A stretch of DNA of 64,000 nt from Ctenosaura bakeri (lineage: Eukaryota > Chordata > Lepidosauria > Squamata > Iguanidae): the NCBI GenBank assembly GCA_948474755.1, contig CAOLHI010000655.1:434001-498000 (forward strand), given 5' to 3'. Within the stretch, counting starts at the first letter, position 1, and the number at the start of each line of letters is the position of its first letter. Positions 1-10,865 of the stretch are shown one piece after another. Both the position numbers and the translations under genes were made by a program. The notes under the pieces are model-generated. The model was not told the origin of the DNA, made no database searches, and saw only the letters and a list, made by a program, of their open reading frames with translations.

Positions 1-1569
1 AAATCTCATATTTTGTAGGAGGGGTGGTAGAGTATAGTAACAAGGGCATGAGATCTAGGCCCATTTACTCTTGCTCACTATGTCTGAGCTGAGGCCCTCC
101 TCTATTCTGGTAGTTTTGATCACCTACTTTGGGTGGACAATGCAGGAAGTGAGGACTGATAGAAAATGTCAAAGACATTGGACTAATTCTAGTTATCCCA
201 TTCTTTCCTTCCAGAAGTCAGTTGTCTAGTGGGAAATAACGCAGCGGAAGCTGGTTACTCCATTTTCACTGGAGCAATGAATGTGGTCTGAACCCAAAAG
301 GCGCTATCCAAGGTGCTGAATCCATCCTGCAAATAGGTTGATCATGTTGGATACCTCCTTAAGTTTTGATGATAACCTGGAGCAGATTAACTGGCTCTTT
401 GAAATCAGAACCGGGAGCCTCTACTTAACAAGGGACATAGCCTTGCTCTCAAACATGTGAGTTAGGACAGATGTACTTAAGCACTATACTGTCTTGACAA
501 TCTGTCTTCCTTTAGTGTCTCAGCTCTTAAGGGTCTGGCATGACTACATTTAATATGATAATAATCTCCAAGTAATTGCTTTGTATCTCTCAGTCCTGAA
601 GGTGAGTGCCTTATTGTGCCACTGTTGCCTTCTCATTATGTCCTACCTGGGAACATCTCATCCATGATGCAAAGTGCTACTTGAAGTTCAGGTGAAGGAG
701 AAGTTTCCTGGAAATACATTGACTAAGTTTGTAGTGCTGCATGGTGACAGAGCTATTCCACTAACTCTTTATAAATCACTTTTGTTTGATACTTTAATTT
801 AGTACTTCAACATAGGAAAGTGCAACTATTTCTATAATGTGAATTAGCATTGCCTTGGAAAAACAGAGTAATTTCAGCCTAATAAAGAGGTGAGGACTGA
901 ATCAGGGACTCTGGAATTTCTAACTCTCTCACAACAGCTATAGGGCTTTGGTGTTGTTGTTGTTGTTCTGTGCTTTCCAGTAATTTCTGGCTTAGTGACG
1001 GTAAGGTGAACGTATCTTGGGGTGTTCTTGGCAAGATTTGTTCAGAGGAGAGTTTGCCTCTGTCCCTCTCTCTGAGGTTGAGAGAATATGACTTTCCTAA
1101 GGTCACTCAGTGGGTTTGCATGGCCTAATGGGAATTTGAACCTTGGTCTTGAGAGTCACAGTCCAATGCTTGAACTGCTACACCCTTCTGGCTCTCCTAT
1201 AGTGCATTACTTCACCTGTATTCCATCTTTTGATCTCTTCTCACCCACCTTTCTCACCTTTGGAGGGGAAAGTGACCTGGGTTGGGCATTGCTGCAGACA
1301 GGATGCTGAAGGTGAGAATGATCTCATTCTTGTTGCACTGCTTGTTTTTGGCTTGGGCACTGGAGTCCCATAGCAGTTCCTGCATGACTTACCTCTCAAG
1401 GTTGTGGTGATGATCAGGATAGGGGAAAAACACCATGTGTGTCAACCCCCAGCTGTTTCATGGAAGAGAGCAGGAATGAGAAGGAAAGGTGGTCCAAACC
1501 CGGATCTTCGGGTGAGCTGAGGTGCGCCTCTATACCGTCCCTCAAAGTGGTAGAATACCGCAAAACTGT
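1..1569. other. 5' flank upstream of the SORCS2 CpG island
   Basis: No gene is supported here. The stretch is AT-rich and holds one minus-strand SINE (950-1195). At about 230-430 there is a weak copy of a palindromic repeat also seen at 32903-33036; both contain a GCTATCC(A/T)AGGTGCTGAAT-like core. The short open frames on both strands lie within repeats. The rest shows nothing recognisable. Confidence 0.6.
950..1195 (-). mobile_element. Sauria-type tRNA-derived SINE, minus strand
   Basis: The + strand reads a (GTT)n run, then the complement of the tail (TTCTGGCTTAGTGACGG), GGCAAGATTTGTTCAGAGG, GGTTGAGAGAATATGACTT, AGGTCACTCAGTGGGTTTGC, and the tRNA-like B-box region ATTTGAACC. It ends in CTACACC...GGCTCT. 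The same order recurs in about ten other copies in this window. The 3' tail resembles the Bov-B/RTE LINE end, as known for Sauria SINEs. It is an old, non-coding copy. Confidence 0.85.
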
Positions 1570-1730
1570 CACAATTTCCACACTAGAGAGTTAGAGTGCT
1601 ATGATTCCACTTTAGACATCCTATGGAATCCTGGGGTTTGCAGTTTAGGGAGGGGCCTCAGAGGCTCAGGATTCCATAGGATGTCGAAAGTGGAATCGTA
1701 GCACTCTAACCCTCTAGTGTGGAAATGGCC
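1570..1730. mobile_element. palindromic MITE, copy 1 (TSD TGT)
   Basis: A 161-bp near-perfect inverted repeat flanked by the 3-bp duplication TGT (1567-1569 and 1731-1733). Both arms read TTTCCACACTAGAG(A/G)GTTAG, then TGCTA(T/C)GATTCCACTTT, then CATCCTATGGAATCCTG. Four further copies lie at 16274, 40750, 46638 and 48361. It has no coding capacity, so it is a non-autonomous DNA transposon; 3-bp duplications suggest PIF/Harbinger-like mobilisation. It ends directly against the CpG island. Confidence 0.85.
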
Positions 1731-1739
1731 TGTACCTCG

Positions 1740-2960
1740 TCGCTGCTGCTTCTATCCCGTTTTCCCTTCGGGATCCCGCGCGTGGCTCGTGGAGAGGGAA
1801 GACGGGAGCCCTGGCGCGGCTCGCTCACAAGGGGGCGCTCCGAGCCTTTGGAGCCGATTCTCCTCTGGGGAGGGAGCCGGTGTAGGCTGACCGCAGTCCT
1901 GACTCCCGAAGCTCTCACCGGGATTCCGCCAGCCATGCCCCGGCCGAGCGCCTTCGCGCTGCCTGTGCGGCTCTCCAGGAGGAGCCGCGGGGACGAGAGC
2001 GCCGCTCCTCGCTCCGCCAGCCCGTCCGCCTGATCCCGGGCGCGGGCGCGCTGCCGGCAGAGGGCGGCGCCGCTCTTTCCCTGGGCGTGGAGGAGCCGGC
2101 ACGTTGTTTCCCACGCAGCGCAACAACGCGACGCTCCCTCCGTCTCGGGCTCAGCCTCTCCCGCCCTCCTTCCCTCCCTCCCCCCTCCCGCCCTCCTTCC
2201 TTCGCTCGCTCGCCCGCCCGCCCGCCCAGCTCCTCCGCCAGATTCGCATCCTTGCCCCGCGGCGGCGGCGGCGGCAGCGGCGGCGCGGAGGCCGAGCATG
2301 GCGCCGGCAGCTGCTGCTCCTGGCCGGCTCCGCGGGGCGCCCCTCCTGGTGGCCCCGCTGCTGGTGGGCTTGGTGCTGGGAGCCTCCTGGGCGGCGCGCC
2401 CCCAGGACCGCCAGCGCCGGAGCGCCCCGCGGGCGGAGGAGGCGGGCCTGCGGGGCGGCGGCGGGGGCGGCGGCGGCGCGGGCGCTCCGGAGGCCGCCTC
2501 CCTGCTCAGCACCTCCTTCGTCCTCAAAGGCGACGCGATCCACAACCAGGCGATGGTGCACTGGACGGGCGACAACAGCAGCGTAAGTCCGCGGCGGGAG
2601 GGCCAGCCTGGCGAGCGGCGGGCGCGCCTCTCGGTCCCCAGCCGGAGCCGCGGGGTCCGCTCCCGCCGCGCCCTCGCCCGCCGAAGGGGGGAGTCACGTG
2701 CCGAAGTGGGGCGGGGAGGGGGACGACCCTCTCCGGCTTGGCTCGGGGGTGGCGAGGGGAGGCACGCGCGCCTTCCAGGAGCGAAGCGGCGGGTGCTCGG
2801 TGGCTGATCCGGGAGTCTTCAGGGACCATCCCTCCCGGGCACCGAGCGATGCCTTCTCGGGAGACCTCCCCGTCCTTCCTTCCGAGCGGGGGGGAAAGCG
2901 AGCGTGGCAGAGGGATCCGGCTGCAAAGCTTCCACGCGGCCGGTGCCTCGAGACATAAAC
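1740..2960 (+). promoter_or_regulatory. SORCS2: CpG island promoter region of SORCS2
   Basis: The base composition changes abruptly from AT-rich to very GC- and CpG-rich at about 1740 and fades after about 2960. It contains GC-box-like GGGCGG (2062-2067), pyrimidine-rich CCCTCC runs (2135-2215) and (GGC)n at 2260-2280. No TATA box is evident, as is common for CpG-island promoters. The transcription start is not visible, so the 5' UTR is not bounded; it would lie upstream of the ATG at 2298. Long open frames on both strands here come from the scarcity of AT-rich stop codons. Confidence 0.85.
2298..2582 (+). CDS. SORCS2: SORCS2 exon 1 (coding part): signal peptide, propeptide, start of VPS10 domain
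   Basis: Encodes the first 95 residues of a sortilin-family type I receptor, which in other vertebrates binds proneurotrophins and sorts cargo between Golgi, endosome and cell surface. Residues 1-32 form a signal peptide (hydrophobic [17 protein letters not shown] at 16-32). RQRR at 38-41 fits a furin site that would free a short propeptide. A glycine run lies at 53-60. Residues 71-95 ([23 protein letters not shown]) match the start of the SORCS2 VPS10 domain; N93-S94-S95 is a glycosylation sequon. The start is the first in-frame ATG after the in-frame TGA at 2031-2033, with A at -3 and G at +4. The exon ends in phase 0 at the strong donor AGC|GTAAGT. SORCS1 and SORCS3 are close relatives, but exon 2 favours SORCS2. 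The N-terminus looks short compared with mammalian SORCS2. The gene is partial; the rest lies beyond the window. Confidence 0.92.
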
Positions 2961-4887
2961 ACGCTTTTGGTCCTCAGATTGGATTGGGAAAAGTTGGGAA
3001 ACATCCGGAGCCCCAGAGTAGCGCAGAGCTTACAGCCCGACCACTCTTCCTTTGTCATCCCAGATGTCAAAGGAAGCGGATTGGGTCGTGTGGGGATCCT
3101 TCAGGATGATGGTAGATGCCCAAGCTTTCCTGAGGGTGAAAGGTACACCTGGATGCCTGCAGGGCCCTCCCCCCTCCGCATTCTTAGGGCATCCCCTGGC
3201 CTTCCCAGAGCACCTTGGGAGTTTTCATCTCAGAAGAAAAAGGACCACACTGAGGATCTTGCTGGTTTACCGGTTATGTGCACAGGAACACACTTTTTAC
3301 AGAAAAGCATTGCCCTAAAAGTGCAGGGAAAAGGAGAGTCCTGATACACATTAAGCCTGTACAGTACTTGTATAGTTTAGGGCTGTGCAACTTGTTGCTT
3401 GAGGGCCGTGGGCACTTTCCGAAGGCATTGAGAATGCCCCCGTGGGTGACTTGACCCTCCTGTCAGTCCAAATTCCCCTCTGCTGATTTCCCCCCTGTTC
3501 TCTATAGCTTTTCTCTTTGCTCGCTGCAGAAGAGAGAGAAAGACAGATGGGTGGTGCTAACAGCACTGATGGAGAAAGCATATTGGGATGTGCACACAGA
3601 AAGCAGACAGCAAGGCAATGTGGAAAGTCAGCAGCAATTCCCTGTGTTAGTTGTAATGGAAATGCAATGCTTTATTTGCATTAGGAGCCATCTGTCTGGA
3701 GCAGAGAAGAGATAGCAGCATTACATCTCTTTCTCTAAGTTTCTCCTAGAGCAGAGGGAAAGTAGGAAGGGAAGATCCATACACAATGCCATGTCGTGGG
3801 TGTGATAGGATTGCCGTGGGGAGACAGTTCTCTCACTGAAGTAATTGTGAATGCCCTGTGCTCATAAATGTAACTGCTTCTGACAGCACTTTCCTCCATC
3901 TAAATTTGCTCCAGCCACACTGTTAACAACTTGTTCCTAACCATGCGTGCTGTGTAAATACCTTAACTTTCAGATTACACTCCATCTGTCAGAGGAAGTG
4001 GACTGTTGTCCACAAACTCATGGTATAATAAAACTGTTAGTCTTGTTTTAGTTGTGACAAACTAATATGGCTTCCTTTGGATTATACTGTCAATTAGCTA
4101 TGCTTCAGAGCTATCAGAATCAGTTGGGCATAAGCTAGTCATCACCTTCAGAAATTGATTCTCCAGAATTTATCTGAAGGTGCCTAATTTACCTACCGGG
4201 AGTCAAGGTAGGGGAAGTTACTGATTTTCAGAGACTCAGGGTATGTTTGCACCATTGCTTCCCATTTGCCTTTTGTTTGTTCCTCATTGTTGGCAGGTAT
4301 TTGTCCTTCCCTCTTTGTGTCTGTAACAGCTCAGAGTAGATTGATTTTAAATCACTAAGGAAGATGATTTAATCACTGATTTGAATTATTTTTCTGTTTT
4401 GTGAACCAAAATGTACATATAGGACTTAAACATGCATGACAACTGAAGCATAGTAGTTTTCAACTTTAAGAAACCCTGTATGCTGTATGTTATAGCATCT
4501 TTGGTCTTTTAGCCCACATGTGTATTTTTAACTACTACAGAATTATGCCTGCTTACAGACAGTGGAGACAATTGATGGATTTTTTGGCAGTCTTTGTACA
4601 AGTGAAAGCATAGTGAACAAGCCAAATGATATGTGATTTTAGCAATTAGTCATCAAGTCATTAAATGCAGACTTAGCCTAATAATAGGGACTGGAGTTGG
4701 GGGTTGTAGAAGTGAAAGGGGACTAAATCATTAAAATTACAACTGAGGAGCAGCCAAAGGGTACTGGCCATGCCTACCACTCCCTCTCCCAACAGTCAGT
4801 TCTCCTAAGGGTCATCCCCCCAGGATCTAACGCCAGCTGTGAGCGTGCTGGTGAGAAATGCACTCAGGGCAATGTCTGTAGCAGGGA

Positions 4888-4967
4888 AACAATGAGATGC
4901 TCCTGAAAAACCCATGAAATGCATGGGGTTGCTGTAAGTTGAGAGGTGTCTTGAAAGCCTATACTTT
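4888..4967 (+). mobile_element. Sauria-type SINE, 3' tail fragment
   Basis: Contains AAAACCCATGAAATGCATGG, GGTTGCTGTAAGTTGAGAGG and TGTCTTGAAAGCC, the conserved Bov-B-like tail of the SINE family. The tRNA-like head is missing or unrecognisable. Confidence 0.55.
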
Positions 4968-5190
4968 GCTGTAGCTTTGTGTATAAAAGGTCCCTGGTTT
5001 AAACCCTGGAGGGCTGATGTCAGTCAGTCTTGAGGAGGTTGCATGAGATGAACCAGTACTCTGATAGTATAAAACAGTTTCCTATGAAGCATTGGGCAGA
5101 TTAGGTTTTACCATCCCCACCCCATCTATACTTGTAGTTGTATCTCCTTTCCTTGCTGTATATGCGATTGGAGTAATCCCACATTTAAAG

Positions 5191-5264
5191 TCATCTACAT
5201 TCACCTAAGACCATTTAAAGACTTTTACATTCACCTAAGCAAAGTTTGAACCTAAGCAAAATTA
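5191..5264. repeat. local tandem duplication (~30 bp)
   Basis: CATTTAAAG...ACATTCACCTAAG occurs twice in succession, followed by a shorter CCTAAGCAAA repeat. It looks like a local duplication without a transposon signature. Confidence 0.6.
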
Positions 5265-5690
5265 TACCTACTGTTCTCTGTATTTCCTGGGACAGACTTT
5301 GGGGGAAAGAACTGAGGCACCGTTAAGAATTAACCTCACCATCATCATCAAAATCTGAGTCAGAATCAGTTTCTTAGACTACTGAAGCAAATTCTTTGCT
5401 GAATATCTACTCTTATAATTATTAAGGAAATTATTATAATTATTTAAGGAAAATAATTGATATTAGTTCTATGCCAACACCTTATTTGTTAGCATCGTCT
5501 CATTCAAGGCTTCCGTGTGTGTGTGTGAAGATTCAAAGGGTGATGCAATGAAATATTTATGTGACACAAACACACACAAAGAAATTAATCTTTTATCTTT
5601 TTATTGATAAGGAGTTGCATCTGAGTTGCATTAATCATGCTGTAGTCACATTCAGATCAATGAATATGGTGTGTGTATGTGTGTGAATAT

Positions 5691-5905
5691 GCCTTCATCA
5701 AGTCACCTGTGACTTATGGCTACCCCATGAATGTGATAGGGATTTTCTTAGTCAAGGAGTACTCAGAAGTGTTTTGCCATTGCCTCACTGTTAAATATAG
5801 CCTACAGCACCTAATACTCATTGGCAGTCTCCCATCCAAGTACTAACCAGAGCTGACCCTGCCTAGCTTCCAAGATCAGATAGGCTCTGATGAGCCATGG
5901 CAGTG
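5691..5905 (-). mobile_element. 5S-rRNA-derived SINE, minus strand (5S-Sauria type)
   Basis: The + strand at about 5826-5890 reads the complement of the internal promoter region of 5S rRNA: GTCTCCCATCCAAGTACTAA, CTGACCCTGCCTAGCTTCCAAGATCAGAT. The other end (GCCTTCATCAAGTCACC...GACTTATGGCTACC) is the same tail used by the tRNA-derived SINEs here. Such 5S-headed SINEs with a shared Bov-B-like tail are known from lizards. It is not a functional 5S gene, since the 3' part of 5S is replaced by the SINE body. Confidence 0.8.
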
Positions 5906-6045
5906 CTGTCCAATTTAAGTCCCATGGATTTTGACAGAACTAAAACACAGCTAATTAACAGCATAATGCTGTACAAGTCCACTCACAAGTAAGGCCCATT
6001 AAGTTCAGTGAGGTCTGTTCTCAGGTAAAGCACTGAAGTCTCTTG

Positions 6046-6168
6046 GAGTGTGCAACTGTAATCCTCCAGATATTCTTGGACTGCAACTCCCTCACTGTTG
6101 GCTACCTTAGCTAGGACTGATGAGAATTTTAATCCAGCAATATTGGGAGGGATATGGTTTTCCTTTCC
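6046..6168. mobile_element. palindromic MITE (CTCCAGATNTTNTTGGACTGCAACTCCC family)
   Basis: The left arm CCTCCAGATATTCTTGGAC...TGCAACTCCC is mirrored by GATGAGAATTTTAATCCAGCAATATTGGGAGGG. Copies of the same family lie at about 21788-21916 (complete hairpin) and 18250-18335 (partial). It is non-coding and diverged. Confidence 0.65.
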
Positions 6169-7016
6169 TATGGTCTGTATCAAAATGCTTAGGAGGCAAG
6201 AATTGGACAATCCTATTTTCAAGCCCCACATTTACTGCTCAGTTTCTTTTCATTTCACTTGCATCGAAGGCACATAGCAATGAACACTCACCATCAAAAT
6301 GTTGAAGGAGGAATTTGACAGAGTCTGTGTTTATTTGACACAAATGTTTATTTCTTATGCATTCTTTCAGACAAGGGAAGGTTTTCTGCTTTAACATTTG
6401 ACTCCTAATTAATACCTTTCATGATGTTATTCAGCTTCATTTTGAGCACAATGTAATGTGTGCATAATATATATGTATTATAGCCAAGTTTTTAAATTTT
6501 ACTAAATATCAGTATTTTTGCATCTTACAAATACAGCAAATAATTATACTTCCCATAAAGTAAACAGAAGGAGGGGAGACAAATAATTATGAAGTAGCAG
6601 GTAACAAAAAAAATGTGGGGCTCTCCACATGCATAATTCTGTAACTAATTCAAAATTGCAGTATATGTTTTGTTTAAAATAAAAAAAATCAAAATATGAA
6701 CAAATAAGATTCAGTTTCAACCATATGGTCCTTCTTAAATCTAACAAGTGAGCATTTAGGGTGAGGAGAGTGATGTCTGTAGGTTCATGCTAGCCAGGAC
6801 AGGATGTGAGATGGGGGAAGTTTGGAAGTTTGAAAGCAATAGGAAGAGCCCAAATCAGCTCTGTCCTTAGCTGACCCCTGGAACATTCTTTTTGGAGCCT
6901 ACCATTGCAGGTCACGTCCCTCTAATCCAGGAGTTTATACCCATAGACTGTTTGGCAGGTATAAATGAAAATTCTGGATGCTTTGCTCACCAGCAGAGCT
7001 CCAATATTGAAGCTCC

Positions 7017-7190
7017 TTGTTGTTGTTGTGTGCCTTCAAGTTGTTTGCTATTTATGGTCACCCTAAGGTGAACATTTCACAGGGTTTTTCTGGGGCTGAG
7101 AGTGTGTAACACACCCAGTGGGTTTCCATGGCCCTGGTTTCCAGGGTCGTAGTCCAACACTCAAACTACTACACCACACTACGGTAGGAG
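7017..7190 (-). mobile_element. Sauria-type SINE, minus strand, internally shortened
   Basis: (TTG)n, then TGTGCCTTCAAGTTGTTTGC, GGTCACCCTAAGGTGAAC, GGGTTTTTCTGG, and the head region GTGGGTTTCCATGGCC...AGTCCAACACTCAAACTACT. The central block with the AGATTTGTTCAGAGG motif is deleted. Confidence 0.8.
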
Positions 7191-8220
7191 TTTCTATCAT
7201 ATCCTAAATGCTCTCCAGGTGCGTTAATCTTACCACATATTCCATGACCCAAGCCCATGTCAACCAATTCTGCATTAGGAATAGGTAATCTCATTATAGC
7301 TTTTAAATTGTTTCATAGGTCATGATAGCTTGTTATAAATATCACTTTGTTCTCTTGAAATTTGAGCTTGCAGGAAATGAAGATTCATCTGTCTTTGTTT
7401 GAATTTGAACTTTACAAATCCTGTATGGGTTCTCAAACAAAAATGTACAAAGAAGATCTTGTTTTTCCTTGAAAGTATTTGCTATGTGAAATGATCATGT
7501 CCATTAGAGTACTATTCCTGTTGCTACAATTCTATATATTTAAAAAGTATAGTCTCTGTTTCTTTCTAAAATAAACATCAAGCAATTTGTAACAAACAGA
7601 AAGCTCAAGAAAAAAGATTGATTTTCAATAATTTATTAAATAAAAGAAGAAGAAAAAAAGACTGGCTCAAAGAAAGAGGACGTAATTTTTATGCATGGAC
7701 CTCAAAAAATGAAGCAAAGAACTGGCACACAGATTTTTTTTTTAAGATTAGTCAGTATCTGAGTGTTTTTCAGTGTTCTAGTATAAGCCTGAGAAAGAAA
7801 TTCTGAGCACTTAAAACAGTGAATAAAGTGTGGCCCTGGAGCCGTGTGTGGCCTTCAACCTTGGTTTTGTGGGCCCCCTTCTGCCGGACCACCCTTTTTT
7901 TCTAGCCAAAGAAGAGATGTGTGTCCCCCACTCCTGTTTTAAAAGTGCCTCAGTTTAGTTGTCTGCCTGTTGTTTAACTGCAATCAAATATTGTAAAATC
8001 TTTTAAAAATAACACTGTTTGTGTAGCTGTCCCCTTTACCTTTCTTATGTAATAATAGTATCATCTTGTTAACAAGGAAGGACTTACTGGCCTCTCACCT
8101 CTGACCATTGCAGAGCTGTCGTTGGAGCTTAGTAAAGCTTTTCCCACCAGCAACCAGTGATAAGTGTAATCATCTCTAAAGAGGATCATGAGCAGTTATT
8201 ATCTCAGTGGCAAAGACCGC

Positions 8221-8411
8221 TGCTTGCCTAGTGGGTAGAGTGTTGGACTAGGAGCCTAGAGAGCCGCATTTAAATTCTCATTCTGCTGTGAAGCACATTA
8301 AGTAAAACTGGGCCAATCACACACATTGCATCTAGCTTGACTGAAAGGAGTGTTTATGTATGTCACCCTGAATTCCTTCTCGGTGAGCCAGTATGGAAAT
8401 AAAATGAGCAA
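8221..8411 (+). mobile_element. possible MIR/CORE-like tRNA-derived SINE
   Basis: The head AGTGGGTAGAGTGTTGGACT is tRNA A-box-like, with a degenerate B-box region (CATTTAAATTCTC) 30 bp on. The 3' part ends ATGGAAATAAAATGAG. It differs from the Sauria SINE copies. The family name is inferred only from architecture. Confidence 0.4.
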
Positions 8412-8821
8412 TTATACTTTTAACGTGATTGTTTCAGCCATTTACTATATTTATAGTTATTTATCTTTCTGCTAAATGCTTTAAAATACTTCTTAGTAGT
8501 TTGATCTATATCCAATGGGTCAGTTGATTATTTTTTACCAGTTCACTCCCCCCGCTGTCATAGCAATGACCTATTGCAGTGTCAGGAGACTTAATGTGGT
8601 GTTCTTGGGAATCTATGTATTCCTCATGTCTTTATAAAGCTTTACTCTACATATGCACAAATACACATACCTTGCTAATTTATTGTTTTAGAATTTTGGG
8701 GGCTCTGACACCGTTAACATACAGCACAGTGAGTCTCCACAAGGATTTATATTATCTTTTCCTTGATGTGTTGGATAGTAGCATCTCTGAAATATCAGCG
8801 GCTGATAAGATACCAGAATAG

Positions 8822-9854
8822 CAGTGATGTATTTAAGTCTTTTACTTCAAGCCTCAAGTCAAGTCTTAAGTCCCTACCTTCAAGTCTCAAGTCCTTGCAA
8901 CATAATTTCAAGTCAAGTCTCCAGTATGGGAGCCAACTTTATACCTCAACCTATATTCCAGAATTTCTGGACAGAGTTGAAAAAAGTCAGTTTTGACAAT
9001 TTACATAGAGTTGGCCCTCTACATTTGCAAGTTTGCCATCTGCAACTTTTGAATTGGGGAATAGATTCCTTCTCACTCCCCCTTCCTGAGACTGGAGGCT
9101 TTTTCAGAAGTGCAGAATAAGATCCCTCTTACTCCCCATTACTGAAGCTACATAAGTTTAGGATCCTTCATCCTCAAGCCCATTTGCGAACACATTTGCT
9201 GTTCTCCTCTAAGAAATACATCCTGTGGGAGTGAGTCTTGCCTTATGCTCTGAGAAAAGTTTTAGAAGGCTCTTCTGATAGGTAGCAGGGACAGGCTGCT
9301 AAGCAGACCTGAACCCTGCCTCAAGCCTATTGTCAAACCAGTTTGCTGTTCTCCTCTGAGAAATGCACCCAGGCTTTGGGCTTGAGACAGAATCATAGAA
9401 TCACAGAGTTGGAAGAGACCACAGGGGCCATCCAGTCCAACCCTTTGCCATGCAGGAACCCACATCAAAGCACTCCCAACAGATGGCCATCCAGCCTCTG
9501 CTTAAAAACCTCCAAAGGAGACTCCACCACACTCCGAAGCAGCATATTCCATTGCCAAATTTCCATCAGGAAATTTTTCCTGAGGTTTAAGTGGAATCTC
9601 TTTTTCTGTAGTTTGAATCCATCAAGTGACAAGTAGACAAAAAGAGAAGGAAATGTTGTTCAAAGACATAAGGTTTCTGGATGAATATGTTGTGTTACTG
9701 CACCAAGAGCAGCAAGTCAATCATTAAAAATATACAAGTCACAAGTCAAGTTGAGTCAGTGCATCATTTATTGGCTAGTCAAGTCCAAGTCAAGTCACTG
9801 AATGACTTATGTCTGACTTGAGTCAAGGTCAGTCGACTCAAGTCTGCATCACTG
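8822..9854. mobile_element. hAT-type non-autonomous transposon, 1,033 bp, with AAGTC-rich ends
   Basis: The terminal inverted repeats begin CAGTGATG (left) and end CATCACTG (right). They are flanked by an 8-bp duplication with one mismatch: CAGAATAG at 8814-8821 and CGGAATAG at 9855-9862. About 100 bp inside each end is packed with AAGTC/CAAGTC motifs (GACTT on the other strand). Such clustered subterminal motifs are typical transposase-binding repeats of hAT elements. A CR1 3' end (about 9390-9630, minus) has inserted inside. No transposase frame remains. Confidence 0.85.
9390..9630 (-). mobile_element. CR1 LINE 3' end, minus strand
   Basis: The + strand starts AGAATCATAGAATCACAGAG, TTGGAAGAGACC, GGGGCCATCCAGTCCAACCC, the complement of the CR1 3' UTR and its ATTCT-type tail. 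It continues into CAGGAAATTTTTCCTGAGGT, the end of the second reading frame. It is 5'-truncated, inserted in the hAT element at 8822-9854, and so younger than it. Confidence 0.9.
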
Positions 9855-10816
9855 CGGAATAGAAATTTAGGGGTGTTGTAGCACTGGCAATTGAAAATTA
9901 GGACCCTTCAGGATTACTTTTGGGTGGGCTGGAGAAGCAAGCAGGTGCTAAGGCCTCCAAGGATTTCCTTTCCTCTTCCTTGCTGATGGATGATTTGGCA
10001 GTGGAAGGATTCTGCAAGTACAGCAGTTCTGTATGCTTGTGATGATAGTGACGATATCAATGGTCATTTCTCCTTGGCTGTATAAAACTTATTTTAAAAA
10101 GCTGAGATGTCTGTCAAGTGGCTTATTTTTTAAAGCATTTTTGCCTCATTCTTTGGCTGCAAAGGTTTTAAAAGATCAATAATGGCAGTTCCTGTTCTCC
10201 CACTAATTAGTTTCTTGAAGGAATTTGGTACAGCCAGTAATTATTGCTATTCCCCTAAGACATTGAAACCATTTAAAAAAAACTAATCAAAGCAGAAGGA
10301 AAGAACTCATTGCAAATATCTACATATAGTAGAAGTTATCTATTGTTACTGTTCTTTAAATATTACTGTTTTAATAGTAATATAGATCATTATATAGAGG
10401 TCCTTATTTTCAGCTTCTTATGTAATTTGTCTTGAAAGGTAACTAATTTTTGTAGGAAAAAAATCATCCTGCTTTAGCTTAATAAGTGTGACAGCTAAAT
10501 GGATTGTTCAGAAAGCCACTAAACATCTGAAAACTAGATTCTGGGGACAAACAACTGACAGATTGGTTTCCTTAATGCCGTGCTTATGAGTTTTCTAGAG
10601 GCTTCTGGAACAAGATGGATATTTTGGCCTGATCTAGAATGGCTATTACCATTTTTAAAATACTATGCATTATGATGAGGAATGCTCTTTTACAAAAGAA
10701 GCAACCAGAAAAGCTGATCTTTGCTTTGGGATTAATCATTGACTTCATTATTTTTTTTTAATTTACTTTTTTGATTTGGCCTTTTCACTGTATAGATGGT
10801 TTGATGAGGTGATTAG

Positions 10817-10865
10817 AAAGAGAGAGAGGGAGAGAGCAATCTTCCCAGTGCGCACACACACACAC
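10817..10865. repeat. simple repeats (AG)n and (CA)n
   Basis: A short AG-rich run at 10817-10837 and an (AC)n run ending at about 10865, separated by about 12 bp. Confidence 0.8.

Noticed and set aside
2583..2807. Read-through of exon 1 to the stop at 2805-2807 as a 169-residue protein
   Set aside because: The strong GTAAGT donor and in-frame continuation at 30056 explain the real gene; residues after N-S-S are basic low-complexity and unlike VPS10.
1706..3109. Several long open frames on both strands (up to 340 codons plus, 289 codons minus) in the CpG island
   Set aside because: Their length comes from GC-rich sequence with few stops; the products are low-complexity Arg/Gly/Pro/Ala. Only the 2298 frame shows family homology, and it stops being meaningful at the 2583 donor.
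5826..5890. 5S rRNA gene
   Set aside because: Only the internal-promoter part of 5S is present and it continues into a SINE tail; it is a SINE head.
8221..8300. tRNA gene
   Set aside because: Weak A and B boxes without cloverleaf pairing; better explained as a SINE head. The same applies to the heads of the Sauria SINE copies.
8822..9854. CRISPR-like array from repeated AAGTC motifs
   Set aside because: Motifs are 5-6 bp, irregularly spaced and in a vertebrate genome; TSDs and inverted ends identify a hAT element.
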